From positions 1 through 48,645 of the forward strand of contig NZ_CAJPVG010000018.1 of assembly GCF_905397375.1 (NCBI RefSeq): a stretch of DNA of 48,645 nucleotides, given 5' to 3'. The position numbers and the translations under genes are program-made. The notes beneath the pieces were generated by a model. It saw nothing but the letters and a program-made list of their open reading frames with translations. It was not told the DNA's origin and did no database searches. Within the stretch, counting starts at the first letter, position 1; every line of letters starts with the position of its first letter. Source of the stretch: Ralstonia mannitolilytica. GTDB taxonomy: Bacteria > Pseudomonadota > Gammaproteobacteria > Burkholderiales > Burkholderiaceae. Positions 16,916 through 24,907 of this stretch are shown here, piece after piece.

Positions 16916-17125
16916 ATGACCCAGCGTGTCGATGCGCGATGGCGTGCCGAAGTGACGCAAGCGCTCCGCACAGTGCAGGCACAAGTCGGCGCAGCGCCCC
17001 TCGGCCTGCCACGCGAGCGGCTCATCGCCGCGCTGGCAGAGGCCATCTGGGCGCAGCGTGCCGCGTACGCTCGCGTGCGCGAGACGCTGGTCGCTCCGCC
17101 CGTACTGGCCGACGAATCGATGTGA
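16916..17125 (+). CDS. Small hypothetical protein, 69 residues
   Basis: An Ala/Arg-rich, wholly helical-looking protein (MTQRVDARWRAEVTQALRTV, then LPRERLIAALAEAIWAQRAAYARV). No cysteines, signal peptide or membrane segment. GAGAAC lies just upstream as a weak ribosome site. It is the first of four small same-strand genes and is preceded by 240 bp without another gene. I do not recognise it. Third-position GC use fits coding, but a 69-residue ORF in DNA of this composition needs comparison to be sure. Confidence 0.5.
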   Translation: MTQRVDARWRAEVTQALRTVQAQVGAAPLGLPRERLIAALAEAIWAQRAAYARVRETLVAPPVLADESM

Positions 17126-17170
17126 TGCCCCGGCGCCCGGTGGCCACGGCTTTCTTCTGTAGGTGATGTG

Positions 17171-17398
17171 ATGCGGTACTGCGGTTCGCTCGATCTGGAC
17201 CATCTGCTGCGCCAGCCGTTTGGCGAGCTGGGCCGTCTTGTGCGCGACCGCCACTCCGGTCGGCCGCTGCCTCCGGTGGAGGTCGCAACGCGCGCCGTGC
17301 TGCTGCGCGCCGCCGGCTACGAAGTGATGCCGATGTGCGCCCACCACGATCATCGCGGCTTCTGCCTCGGGCACGCAGACCAGCCCATCGGGATGTAA
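17171..17398 (+). CDS. Small hypothetical protein with Cys/His-rich tail, 75 residues
   Basis: The ATG at 17171 has AGG seven bases upstream; a GTG at 17168 is less likely. The N-terminal half is amphipathic. The tail MCAHHDHRGFCLGH (residues about 56-69) places two Cys and four His within 13 residues, which could bind a metal ion such as zinc. It lies 45 bp after the preceding small gene and may share its transcript. Not recognised; function unknown. Confidence 0.5.
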   Translation: MRYCGSLDLDHLLRQPFGELGRLVRDRHSGRPLPPVEVATRAVLLRAAGYEVMPMCAHHDHRGFCLGHADQPIGM

Positions 17399-17719
17399 GT
17401 GCGAGGCCTACGACGCCTACGCCACCTGCGCGCACCGTCACGCACACGCTGTTGCGATCGCGCATCACAAGGCCGGAAAATGGGTCATGCGCGTGGAGCG
17501 GGAAGCACCCGCAAAGCGTTGCCCAGCGCACCTTTGCGGGAAATCCGTTGCCAAAAAGCAAACGGTAAAAATGACTTACATTCCCGTCCTTTTTCGGCCC
17601 ATGGTTCTGGTGCATCCTGAACCAAGATAGGTCGCACGGACGGCCTGTCACGCAACGTCAGACCGGAAGGGAAACACCGAATCGGCGACGCATGCAGACC
17701 TGGGGTCAGGGGAAAGAAC
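17399..17719. other. 321-bp gene-free leader with three inverted repeats
   Basis: No credible ORF. A perfect 9-bp inverted repeat CCCGCAAAG (17508-17516) / CTTTGCGGG (17532-17540) encloses 15 bases. Directly after it, CCGTTGC / GCAAACGG (from 17545) forms a second, one-bulge hairpin. A third dyad, TGGTTC-N11-GAACCA (17602-17624), lies about 95 bases before the next gene. There is no T-run, so these are not ordinary terminators. They could be operators or a structured 5' leader for the gene at 17720. Confidence 0.45.
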
Positions 17720-18142
17720 ATGAAGACGCAATATCTCAGCAAACAGGAAATCTACGATGGCGCCGTCCGCCATCTGTTCGGCCAGGGCGGCGCGGCGATC
17801 CTTCCGCGCGGCGGCGCGGCGTACCGGGGCCAGGGCGGCCGCTGCTGCCCGATCGGCAACCTGATCGGCGTGCAGGACTACACCACCTCCATGGAAAGCG
17901 TGCCGGTGCGTTACATCCTCAAGCCTGCCAACGAGATTCCGCGTTACATGGACGCCGGCGTCGTGGCGCTGCGCCGCGCGCTCAAGAAGGCCCGCATCGA
18001 CGTGGACGACCGCGACACCGTCGAGTTGCTCTCCAAGCTGCAGAACGCGCATGACGTGTTCGGCACGTGGGAGTGGAAGGAACGCCTGCATTCGATTGCC
18101 CGCCAGTTTGGCTTGAGCGGCGCGCTCGTCGATACATTCTGA
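17720..18142 (+). CDS. Small protein with YRG...C-x-IG-x-LI motif, paralogue 1
   Basis: 140 residues. The N-terminal helix (KQEIYDGAVRHLFGQGG) is followed by AYRGQGGRCCPIGNLI and DYTTSME, then two helices (GVVALRRALKKARIDVDD, VELLSKLQNAHD). The order helix, YR, Gly, Cys, I/V-G-x-LI, Tyr, Glu also occurs in the next gene and, from memory, in small proteins of unknown function in proteobacteria and their phages. I cannot assign a biochemical role. GGGGAAAG lies just upstream of the ATG. Its long structured upstream region suggests it is separately regulated. Confidence 0.7.
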   Translation: MKTQYLSKQEIYDGAVRHLFGQGGAAILPRGGAAYRGQGGRCCPIGNLIGVQDYTTSMESVPVRYILKPANEIPRYMDAGVVALRRALKKARIDVDDRDTVELLSKLQNAHDVFGTWEWKERLHSIARQFGLSGALVDTF

Positions 18143-18183
18143 CGCCAGACCGGCACCAGATCACCGCACATAAGGTGACACCC

Positions 18184-18558
18184 ATGCAAGGGAAGGGGAC
18201 GTTCCTCGCCATCGAGGACATTTTTGAACGCGTGCGCACGCATCTGCTCACGCAGCGCTGCCGCTCCGAAGACGCCGACGGCGAGCCGCGCTATCGTGGG
18301 CTGGACAACCGCCGCTGCGGTGTCGGCATCCTCATCGACGATGCGGTCTACTGCAGCGCCATCGAGCGCCTGGGCGTGAGCCTGCTGCGCGTGCCGAGCG
18401 ATGACCCGCTCGCCTGCGCGCTGCGCGCCTCCGGCATCAACGTGGACGACGACCGCGTGGTCGATCTGCTGATCGATCTGCAGGACATCCACGATCTGCA
18501 CGCCGTCGAAGGCTGGCCGGCCGCGCTCGAAGACGTGCGGCAGCGGTTGCCGGCCTGA
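18184..18558 (+). CDS. Small protein with YRG...C-x-VG-x-LI motif, paralogue 2
   Basis: 124 residues. It aligns with its neighbour: helix (IEDIFERVRTHLLTQ), then RYRGLDNRRCGVGILIDD and VYCSAIE, then ALRASGINVDDDRVVDLLID and LQDIHDLH. The shared pattern IxVDD...L...LQ..HD near the C-terminus confirms tandem duplication. This copy keeps the I-D-D-x-x-Y ending that paralogue 1 lacks. ATG 18184 follows the paralogue's stop by 41 bases, so they are probably cotranscribed. A hairpin follows the stop. Function unknown. Confidence 0.7.
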   Translation: MQGKGTFLAIEDIFERVRTHLLTQRCRSEDADGEPRYRGLDNRRCGVGILIDDAVYCSAIERLGVSLLRVPSDDPLACALRASGINVDDDRVVDLLIDLQDIHDLHAVEGWPAALEDVRQRLPA

Positions 18559-18578
18559 ACGCACCGCGCCATCGCATC

Positions 18579-18600
18579 GACCCGGCCTCGTGCCGGGCTT
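18579..18600. terminator. Hairpin between convergent genes, possible terminator
   Basis: CCCGGC (18581-18586), a 5-base loop, GCCGGG (18592-18597), then CTTGT. The T-run is poor, but it sits just after one gene and before the stop of the convergent one. Confidence 0.45.
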
Positions 18601-18601
18601 G

Positions 18602-19321
18602 TCATTGGCCGGCATCGAGCTCCGGATAGTGGCGAAAGATGCCCATCGTGTTGAACGGAATGCGCCGTGGCGATGCCAGATACGCCGCGATGTTGGGCAG
18701 CGCGGCCACCCGATCGTGCAGCGCCACGAGGTGCGGCAGTTCCCGCTCGTAGCGCCGCATGTGGCGCGGGAACGCATAGCGCAGCCCCGCCACGATCTGG
18801 AACAGCGATAGATCCACGTACGTCAGCGCATCGCGCACGGCCCAGGTCGGGCCGGCGGGGTTGCGATCGAGTACGCGCTCGAAGTAGCGCAGGAACTTGG
18901 GCGCGCGATGGGCGAGGAAATCCGCCGCGCGGCGCTTGGCTTCGGCTTGCTGCTCTTCGTAATAGGCACCTGCGGCGATGGGGTGGTGCGTGTCGTGGAT
19001 CTCCACCACGAAATCGGCGAGGGTGAGCTGCAGGCCGTGCGTCCAGAGGCCTCCGGCTTCGTCGTGCGGCGCCAGGCCGTAATGCTGGCCGAGATAGAGC
19101 AGGATGTTGGCCGTCTGCGGGATCACCAGGTCGCCCACGACGAGGAACGGCGGCGCGAAGGGCGGCGTGGCGATCCCGGCGTCGTCGAGAAAGGCCTCGA
19201 TGGCGGTTTCGTCTTCACGGCCGACGTCCACGTACGGCACGGCGGCCTGTTCGAGCGCGAGGCGGACGAATTCTCCGCGGCCCTGGATTTCGGGCCAGTA
19301 GTAGAGCGTGGTGGTGTCCAT
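18602..19321 (-). CDS. Glutathione S-transferase family protein
   Basis: 239 residues. The N-terminal thioredoxin-like domain (5-85) has YYWPEIQGRGEFVRLAL, a Tyr-type start found in sigma/alpha-like GSTs. It also has PFLVVGDLVIPQTANILLYL, where the usual Gln-Ser of the glutathione site is Gln-Thr. The helical C-terminal domain (about 95-225) carries TYVDLSLFQIVAGL, matching the N-capping Asp region. GSTs conjugate or reduce with glutathione in the cytoplasm; the substrate is unknown. It is divergent from the MFS gene, with about 137 bp between them. GATAAT at 19415-19420 is a good -10 for the MFS side. Confidence 0.88.
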   Translation of the reverse strand: MDTTTLYYWPEIQGRGEFVRLALEQAAVPYVDVGREDETAIEAFLDDAGIATPPFAPPFLVVGDLVIPQTANILLYLGQHYGLAPHDEAGGLWTHGLQLTLADFVVEIHDTHHPIAAGAYYEEQQAEAKRRAADFLAHRAPKFLRYFERVLDRNPAGPTWAVRDALTYVDLSLFQIVAGLRYAFPRHMRRYERELPHLVALHDRVAALPNIAAYLASPRRIPFNTMGIFRHYPELDAGQ

Positions 19322-19458
19322 GGTTGGGCCAGAAGCATGCAGAGGCTGGCGCGCAGCAAGACCGATGCCGCGCCCCGTGCGTCGCGCGGCACGGCAAGCA
19401 CGGCGCTTGCGAACGATAATAGGCGCCTGCCCCGCGCGCCTGTTCCCACCGCCCTCAC

Positions 19459-20718
19459 GTGACCGATTCTTCCGCTTCCGCAGCCGTGGCGCCCATCGAG
19501 CCCGCTGATCCTTCCCGCTGGCTCGTGCGCGGCCACCCCGGCTATCTGCGGGCGAACCTCGCGCTGTTTGCAGCGGGGTTCTCCACGTTTTCACTGCTGT
19601 ATTGCGTGCAGCCGCTGATGCCGCTGCTGGCGCACGACTTTGCCTTGACGCCGGCGCAGACGAGCCTCGTGCTGTCGGTGTCGACGCTGCTGCTGGCGTT
19701 TGCGATCCTGTTTGCGGGCTTGCTCTCGGAGTCGATCCATCGCAAGACGCTGATGGGCGTGTCGCTGCTGCTGTCATCGGCGCTGACGCTGGCGGCGGCC
19801 GTCCTGCCGGGCTGGCATGGGCTGCTCGCCACGCGGGCCGTGCTCGGCATCGCGCTGGGCGGGGTGCCGGCCGTGGCGATGGCGTATCTGGCGGAAGAGG
19901 TGCATCCGCAGGGCCTGGGCCTGGCGATGGGGCTGTACGTGGGCGGCACGGCGTTCGGCGGCATGGCCGGACGTGTGCTCACGGGCGCCGCCGCCGACTA
20001 CGCCGGCTGGCGCGCCGCCATGGGCTTCACCGGCGCGCTCGGCCTGCTGGCCGCCTTGGCGTTCCTGTGGCTGCTGCCGCCGTCGCGCCGCTTCGTGCCG
20101 CGCCACGGTGTGTCGCCCGGCGACCTGTTCGACACGCTGGCCGCGCATCTGCGTGAACCGGGCCTGCGTGCGCTGTTCGCCATGGGGTTCCTGCTGATGG
20201 GCGGATTCGTCACGGTCTACAACTATGCGAGCTTCCGGCTGCTCGGTCCGCCGTACGCCCTGAGCCACACTGCGGTGGGCGGCATCTTCATGGTGTATCT
20301 GCTGGGGATCGGCGCATCGACGTGGTTCGGACGGCTGGCCGACCGCCATGGCCGGGGCCGCATGTTGATGGCCGGCACGGCGTTGATGACGGCCGGCGTG
20401 CTGCTGACGCTGGCCGTGCCGCTGGCGCTTGTCATTGGCGGCATTGCGCTGCTGACCTTTGGCTTCTTCGGCGCGCATGCGGTGGCCAGCGGATGGGTCG
20501 GGCGCCGCGCGCAGCGGGCCAAGGGACAGGCTGCGGCACTGTATCTGCTGGCGTACTACCTCGGCTCGAGCCTGATCGGCACGGCGGGCGGCAAGCTCTA
20601 CGCCCCGTGGGGCTGGGCCGGCGTGGTCGCGCTGGTGATGACGTGCATGGCGAGTGCGCTTGCCACAGCGGCGTGGCTGTGGCGGCGTGCACCGCTGCCG
20701 CCTGGCGCCAGGCGATAA
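19459..20718 (+). CDS. Major facilitator superfamily transporter (YnfM-like exporter)
   Basis: 419 residues, about 12 transmembrane helices. The first is preceded by the pattern RANLALFAAGFSTFSLLYCVQPLMP, typical of the YnfM-type drug or metabolite exporters. The loop motif between helices 2 and 3 (GLLSESIHRK) replaces the usual GxxxDRxGRR; the equivalent in the second half is intact (RLADRHGRGRML). The start is a GTG, 39 bases downstream of a GATAAT -10 element; no strong Shine-Dalgarno is seen. It is divergent from the GST gene. The substrate cannot be deduced. Confidence 0.87.
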   Translation: MTDSSASAAVAPIEPADPSRWLVRGHPGYLRANLALFAAGFSTFSLLYCVQPLMPLLAHDFALTPAQTSLVLSVSTLLLAFAILFAGLLSESIHRKTLMGVSLLLSSALTLAAAVLPGWHGLLATRAVLGIALGGVPAVAMAYLAEEVHPQGLGLAMGLYVGGTAFGGMAGRVLTGAAADYAGWRAAMGFTGALGLLAALAFLWLLPPSRRFVPRHGVSPGDLFDTLAAHLREPGLRALFAMGFLLMGGFVTVYNYASFRLLGPPYALSHTAVGGIFMVYLLGIGASTWFGRLADRHGRGRMLMAGTALMTAGVLLTLAVPLALVIGGIALLTFGFFGAHAVASGWVGRRAQRAKGQAAALYLLAYYLGSSLIGTAGGKLYAPWGWAGVVALVMTCMASALATAAWLWRRAPLPPGARR

Positions 20719-20790
20719 CGCCGACGCGCCCGGCGCGAATTCGCGTATCGTGCCGTGATTGTTGTCTGCACGATCGCGCTTTCTTTCGTC

Positions 20791-23043
20791 ATGCCTACTC
20801 GTATCCTGTTCTGCTGCCGGCGATGGTGGATCGCGGCATGGTTTCTCATGATGGCCGGTACGGCGCAGTCGGCACCGGTGCCGTTTGCCAGGCTTGCCGG
20901 GCTGCCGACGTCCACCTCCGCTGCCTCGGCGCCTGCCGCCGATCCTGCGCAGACGCGCCAGTCGCTCGATACCGTCATCACGCTGCTCGACAACGACCAG
21001 CAGCGCGCCGCGCTCGTCAACGAGCTCAAGCAGCTGCGCGACGGTGTGGCGGCCCAGCAGCATGCGCAGGCCGAGCAGGCGCCGGGGCTGCTCGGCGCGG
21101 TGGCTTCGCTCATCGAGAACGGCTCGCTGCAGGCCGACGTCGAGGCCGGCGCTCCGCGCTACTGGCTGCGCCGCATCGAAGCGGCCAGCGGCGACGTGAG
21201 CCTCCTCCTCGCCCCCGACAAGCGCGCGCGTCTTGCGGCCGACTTTGTCGGCACCGTGGGCATCTGGGCGGCGATTGCCGGCGGCCTGCTCGGGCTGGGC
21301 TGGGTGTTGCGCCGCGTCTTCGGCATTCAGGCGGGGCTGGGGCGGCACCCGACCACGCGGGCGCTGTTCATCGACGCCTTGCGCAAGATCGGCCCGTGGG
21401 CCGTGTCGTTCGCGGTGCTGATGCGCCTGGGCGAGAGCGCCTCGCCCGGCTTCGTGCTGGCGGTGGTGCTGGCCTACGCGATCGTGTGGGGCGCGATCAT
21501 CACGGCGGGCGTGGCGATGCTGTTCTCGCTGTTTGCCGGCAGCGCGCACCGGCGCGTGGCGGTGGAGTACCTGCTGCGCCGCTGCATGTGGCCGATCTTC
21601 CTGGCCGCGAGCCTGGGCGCCTGCGGCGATGCGCTGGTGGATCCGCGCGTCGCGCTGGTGCTGGGTGGTGCGCTCAGCCTGCTGCTGGCCACCGCGTGCA
21701 ACGCCGTTTCGTCCCTGATGCTCGCGGTGGGCGCGCTGTGGTCCCGTCGCGCTGTCGGCCAGTTGATCGCCAACCGCCCGCTCGAGCTGCGCCAGGGCGA
21801 GCATGCCGGCAACCAGCTCCGCAGCCTGATGGCGACGCTATGGCCGGTGCCGGTGGTGCTGCTGGCCGGCGTGACGTTGCTCGCCACGCTGACCATGCCC
21901 GACAACGTCGACGCCGTTTCGCGCCGTGCGGTGATGACGTCGCTGCTGCTGGTGGCAGCCCTCTTCCTGACGGTGGTGGTGCGCCCGCGCGCCAGCTGGC
22001 GCCTGCGCCTGCGGATGGCACGCACGTCGCCGTATGTGGAGCGGCTCAAGCAGTTCTTCACCGCGCTGCTGCAGCTCGGCATCTGGATCGTGTTCGTCGA
22101 GCTGGCGCTGCGCGTGTGGGGCCACACGCTGGTGGAGGTGACGCACAGCTCCGTCAACGGCAAGCGCATCGCCGATGCGCTGGTCGGGCTCATCAGCACG
22201 GTGTTTGCCACGTGGCTCGTGTGGATCCTGCTCGATACGGCGATCCTGCAGGCGCTCTCGCCGGCCACCTCGCGCGCGCAGCCGAGCACGCGGGCGCGCA
22301 CGATCCTGCCGCTGCTGCGCAACGGGCTGAAGGTCACGCTCGTGGTGACGGCGGGCATTGGCGTGCTGGCCAATCTCGGCGTGAACGTGACGCCGCTGGT
22401 CGCCGGCGCGGGGGTCATCGGCCTTGCGGTGGGTTTTGGCGCGCAGTCGCTGGCGCAGGATCTGATCACCGGCATCTTCATCCTGATGGAGGACACCATC
22501 AGCGTGGGCGACGTGGTCGATGTGGGCGTGGCCTCCGGCAGCGTCGTCAACCTGACCATCCGCACGGTGCGCCTGCGCGACGGCACGGGCGCCGTGCTGT
22601 CGATCCCGTTCAGCCAGATCAAGACCGTGCGCAACCTCTCGCGCGACTACTCGTTTGCCGATTTCGAAGTGCGGGTGGCCATGGATGCCGATCCGCAGAA
22701 GGCCATCGAGCTCGTGCGCGCTGCCGCGGACCAGGTGGCCGGCGAACCGCGCTTTGCGTACACGCTGCTGGGCGGGGCCGAGATTTTCGGGCTGGACCGC
22801 TTCGAGGGCGGCGCGATGATCGTCAAGGGCCGCTTCAAGACGCTGCCGCAGAAGCAGGCCGATGTGCTGCGCGCCTTCAACGTCGTGGTGAAGGACACGT
22901 TCGACAAGGAAAAAGTCGCGCTGGCGACGCCGGCGACGGTGCTGCAGACTTCGCCGGCGTTCGAGGAGTGGATGACGCGGGTTGGGCCGGCCGGCGAGAA
23001 GCGCGAGACGGCGGCGGTGGCGTCGTCCGCACCGCCGGCCTAG
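20791..23043 (+). CDS. Large MscS-family mechanosensitive channel
   Basis: 750 residues from ATG 20791, which opens a signal peptide (RWWIAAWFLMMAGTAQSA). A GTG at 20755 would add 12 residues. A periplasmic coiled-coil-like region (about 50-140) is followed by around nine or ten membrane helices. The pore helix region is LVAGAGVIGLAVGFGAQ, then LAQDLITGIFILMEDTISVGD, which is the MscS signature. The cytoplasmic beta and alpha/beta vestibule follows (RTVRLRDGTGAVLSIPFSQI). The size and extra helices resemble YbiO/YnaI-type relatives rather than minimal MscS. It opens under membrane tension to release solutes. It stands alone, with convergent PepSY gene after it. Confidence 0.88.
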   Translation: MPTRILFCCRRWWIAAWFLMMAGTAQSAPVPFARLAGLPTSTSAASAPAADPAQTRQSLDTVITLLDNDQQRAALVNELKQLRDGVAAQQHAQAEQAPGLLGAVASLIENGSLQADVEAGAPRYWLRRIEAASGDVSLLLAPDKRARLAADFVGTVGIWAAIAGGLLGLGWVLRRVFGIQAGLGRHPTTRALFIDALRKIGPWAVSFAVLMRLGESASPGFVLAVVLAYAIVWGAIITAGVAMLFSLFAGSAHRRVAVEYLLRRCMWPIFLAASLGACGDALVDPRVALVLGGALSLLLATACNAVSSLMLAVGALWSRRAVGQLIANRPLELRQGEHAGNQLRSLMATLWPVPVVLLAGVTLLATLTMPDNVDAVSRRAVMTSLLLVAALFLTVVVRPRASWRLRLRMARTSPYVERLKQFFTALLQLGIWIVFVELALRVWGHTLVEVTHSSVNGKRIADALVGLISTVFATWLVWILLDTAILQALSPATSRAQPSTRARTILPLLRNGLKVTLVVTAGIGVLANLGVNVTPLVAGAGVIGLAVGFGAQSLAQDLITGIFILMEDTISVGDVVDVGVASGSVVNLTIRTVRLRDGTGAVLSIPFSQIKTVRNLSRDYSFADFEVRVAMDADPQKAIELVRAAADQVAGEPRFAYTLLGGAEIFGLDRFEGGAMIVKGRFKTLPQKQADVLRAFNVVVKDTFDKEKVALATPATVLQTSPAFEEWMTRVGPAGEKRETAAVASSAPPA

Positions 23044-23047
23044 CGCG

Positions 23048-23779
23048 CTACAGGCGCGCGATGGCCAGACCGATCGCCAGCAGACTGCCCAATCCGAAGA
23101 TCGTCCAGCCGACGGTGCGGCGCTTGGTGGTCAACACCCACAGCCACAGGCCTGAGATCGACAGGAAGATCAGGCAGCCGGCCAGCGTATCCACCAGCAG
23201 AATCCACGGCACCGTCATGCCGACGCCCTTGTGCAGGTTCATCAGCGTGCCGAGGAAGCCGTTGTCGGTCTGGCGGATCGCTACCGAGCGGTTGCCAGCC
23301 CAGTATTCCGCCTGGATCTGCGTGGTGGCGCTGCCGAAGTTGAATGTCCATTGCTCGGGCTGCATCAGCGGCTTGGCGGCGGCGGTCTCGCCGTCCTTGC
23401 CCTTGGCGGGGCGCTCGGCCCAGGCCACCGGCTTGGCCTTTTCCACGCGCACGCGGGCGGCCGGCTCCGGCAGTTTCAGCGCCTGCTGCAGCCAGGCGTT
23501 CATGGCCTCCGGCGTGGCCGGCACGGGGTCAGGCAGCGCGATCTGCGTGTTGGTGCGCTGCTGCGCCACCGGCAGCTTCATCACCGCGCGGTGGTTCAGC
23601 CAGATGCCGGACACGCCAAAGATCAGCCCCATCACCGCACCCCATAGGCCAAACCAGCCATGCGTCTTGCGCAGCCAGCGCACGACCGTGGCGCGGCGAT
23701 TGGCCGGGTGATCGGCCTTGGCCTTGGCAGGGCGGGCGGCCGGTTGGGTGGAAAGCGGGGGATGTGACAGGTCGGTCAT
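23048..23779 (-). CDS. PepSY-associated transmembrane protein, iron-regulated
   Basis: 243 residues from ATG 23779; ATG 23788 or 23800 are in-frame alternatives and none has a good ribosome site. An N-terminal basic Pro/Ala-rich region precedes a first membrane helix with THGWFGLWGAVMGLIFGVSGIWLNHR. A PepSY-like periplasmic part follows (about 75-170), then NLHKGVGMTVPWILLVDTLAGCLIFLSISGLWLW and a last helix. His residues flanking the helices suit haem or iron handling, as in PiuB-like proteins often found with siderophore uptake. The promoter contains a perfect Fur-box core, supporting induction under iron limitation. No siderophore receptor is adjacent. Confidence 0.8.
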   Translation of the reverse strand: MTDLSHPPLSTQPAARPAKAKADHPANRRATVVRWLRKTHGWFGLWGAVMGLIFGVSGIWLNHRAVMKLPVAQQRTNTQIALPDPVPATPEAMNAWLQQALKLPEPAARVRVEKAKPVAWAERPAKGKDGETAAAKPLMQPEQWTFNFGSATTQIQAEYWAGNRSVAIRQTDNGFLGTLMNLHKGVGMTVPWILLVDTLAGCLIFLSISGLWLWVLTTKRRTVGWTIFGLGSLLAIGLAIARL

Positions 23780-23832
23780 CGAGCACATTGGCGGCGCCAC
23801 GGCCGCCGGACGAAGGGCAAAATCGACCGGCC

Positions 23833-23861
23833 AATATAGATGAGAATGATTCTCGTTGCAA
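23833..23861 (-). promoter_or_regulatory. Fur-box promoter of the PepSY gene
   Basis: On the minus strand, -35 TTGCAA (23856-23861), a 17-base spacer and -10 TATATT (23833-23838). The spacer contains the perfect palindrome GAGAAT-G-ATTCTC (23842-23854), the core of the Fur consensus (GATAATGATAATCATTATC). A repressor bound there would cover both promoter boxes. Confidence 0.78.
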
Positions 23862-23872
23862 TGCGGCGTGTC

Positions 23873-24796
23873 TTACAACGTCATACGCTCCAGCGCCCGC
23901 CGCGACGCCTCGTCGGCCGGATAGAAGCACTCGATGCGCATCTCCTGCAGCCCGGCGTCGCGCGGCGTACCCAGCGTGGTGAGCGTGGTGAACAGCGAGA
24001 TCGTCAGGCCATCGCGCTGTAGCGTGACGGGGAGGAACGGCGGCGGGTCGCCGGCATCGGACGCGGGCCCGGTCGGCAGGGGCGCATCGGCCGCTTCGAA
24101 CAGCGCCGGCTGCAGCGCCCGGATGTCGTCCAGCAGCCGCTGCGTGGCCGGGTCGATGGCGTGCAGCGCCAGCTCCTGCCGAACGCGCCGGGCCAGGTAG
24201 CGCCCAACGGCCTCGCGGTTGACGATGGCCGGCCACAGCGCCGTCGGGTCGAACACCAGCTTCATCATGTTGACCGCGCCGGGCGCGCCTTCGGACCGGT
24301 CGTCGCCGATGGCCCAGCGCATCAGGCGGCGGTGGGCGGTGTTGGCATCCAGCAGGTGCCAGAAGCGGTCGAGCACGATGGCCGGATACGGCGCCTGCTT
24401 GTCGAGGATGAGCTTCACCGCGTGGCGCACGGCCTGCATCATGGGGGAGGCCTCGTCGGCCGGGGCGCCCAGGCCCTGCTCGGGGTAGGCCGGTGCGAAG
24501 CCCGCGGCCAGCAGCATCTGGTTGCGATGCCGCAGCGGCACGTTCAGCTCTTCGGCAAGCTGCAGGATCATGTTGCGGCTCGGGGCCGCGCGGGCCGATT
24601 CGAGAAAGCTCACGTGCCGCTGCGACACGCCGGCCGCCAGCGCGAGGGCCAACTGGCTGTAGCCGCGCCGGTTGCGCCAGAAGCGCAGCAGTTGCGCAAA
24701 GCGGGAGCCTGCCGCCTCGGGCGGCTCGGCGGGCACCGGGGCACTGCGGGCTTCATCAAGCATGGCGGGCGTGTCTTCGGACTGGCGCGGGTTCAT
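23873..24796 (-). CDS. XRE-family regulator with MmyB-like ligand domain
   Basis: 307 residues. Helix-turn-helix at about 32-88: FAQLLRFWRNRRGYSQLALA, then GVSQRHVSFLESARAAPSRNMILQLAEELNVPL. The C-terminal domain (about 100-300) has the pattern of the MmyB-like PAS-related ligand-binding fold: PYPAIVLDRFWHLLDANTA, MMKLVFDP, LTLFTTLTTLGTPRDAGLQEMRIECFYPAD-like ending. These regulators often repress an adjacent enzyme gene, here the divergent hydrolase 111 bp away. The ligand is unknown. The Fur-controlled promoter of the PepSY gene lies just after its stop. Confidence 0.87.
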   Translation of the reverse strand: MNPRQSEDTPAMLDEARSAPVPAEPPEAAGSRFAQLLRFWRNRRGYSQLALALAAGVSQRHVSFLESARAAPSRNMILQLAEELNVPLRHRNQMLLAAGFAPAYPEQGLGAPADEASPMMQAVRHAVKLILDKQAPYPAIVLDRFWHLLDANTAHRRLMRWAIGDDRSEGAPGAVNMMKLVFDPTALWPAIVNREAVGRYLARRVRQELALHAIDPATQRLLDDIRALQPALFEAADAPLPTGPASDAGDPPPFLPVTLQRDGLTISLFTTLTTLGTPRDAGLQEMRIECFYPADEASRRALERMTL

Positions 24797-24907
24797 GGCG
24801 GTATTGAAGCAGACGGAAGTAGGTGCCGCGATTACCTGTCGCGTAATTGTGACCCCGCCGGGCGCCGCCAATACTGCAGGCACCTCGACCCGCCCAGTGG
24901 AGTGCCC

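Noticed and set aside
19774..21804. 676-residue minus-strand ORF
   Set aside because: Antisense shadow of the MFS and MscS genes; His/Gln/Arg-rich and without family motifs.
20322..23711. 1129-residue plus-strand ORF overlapping the MFS and MscS genes
   Set aside because: Frame shadow: it runs through two well-supported genes and the convergent PepSY gene, with low-complexity Arg/Ala/Gly composition typical of the wrong frame in GC-rich DNA.
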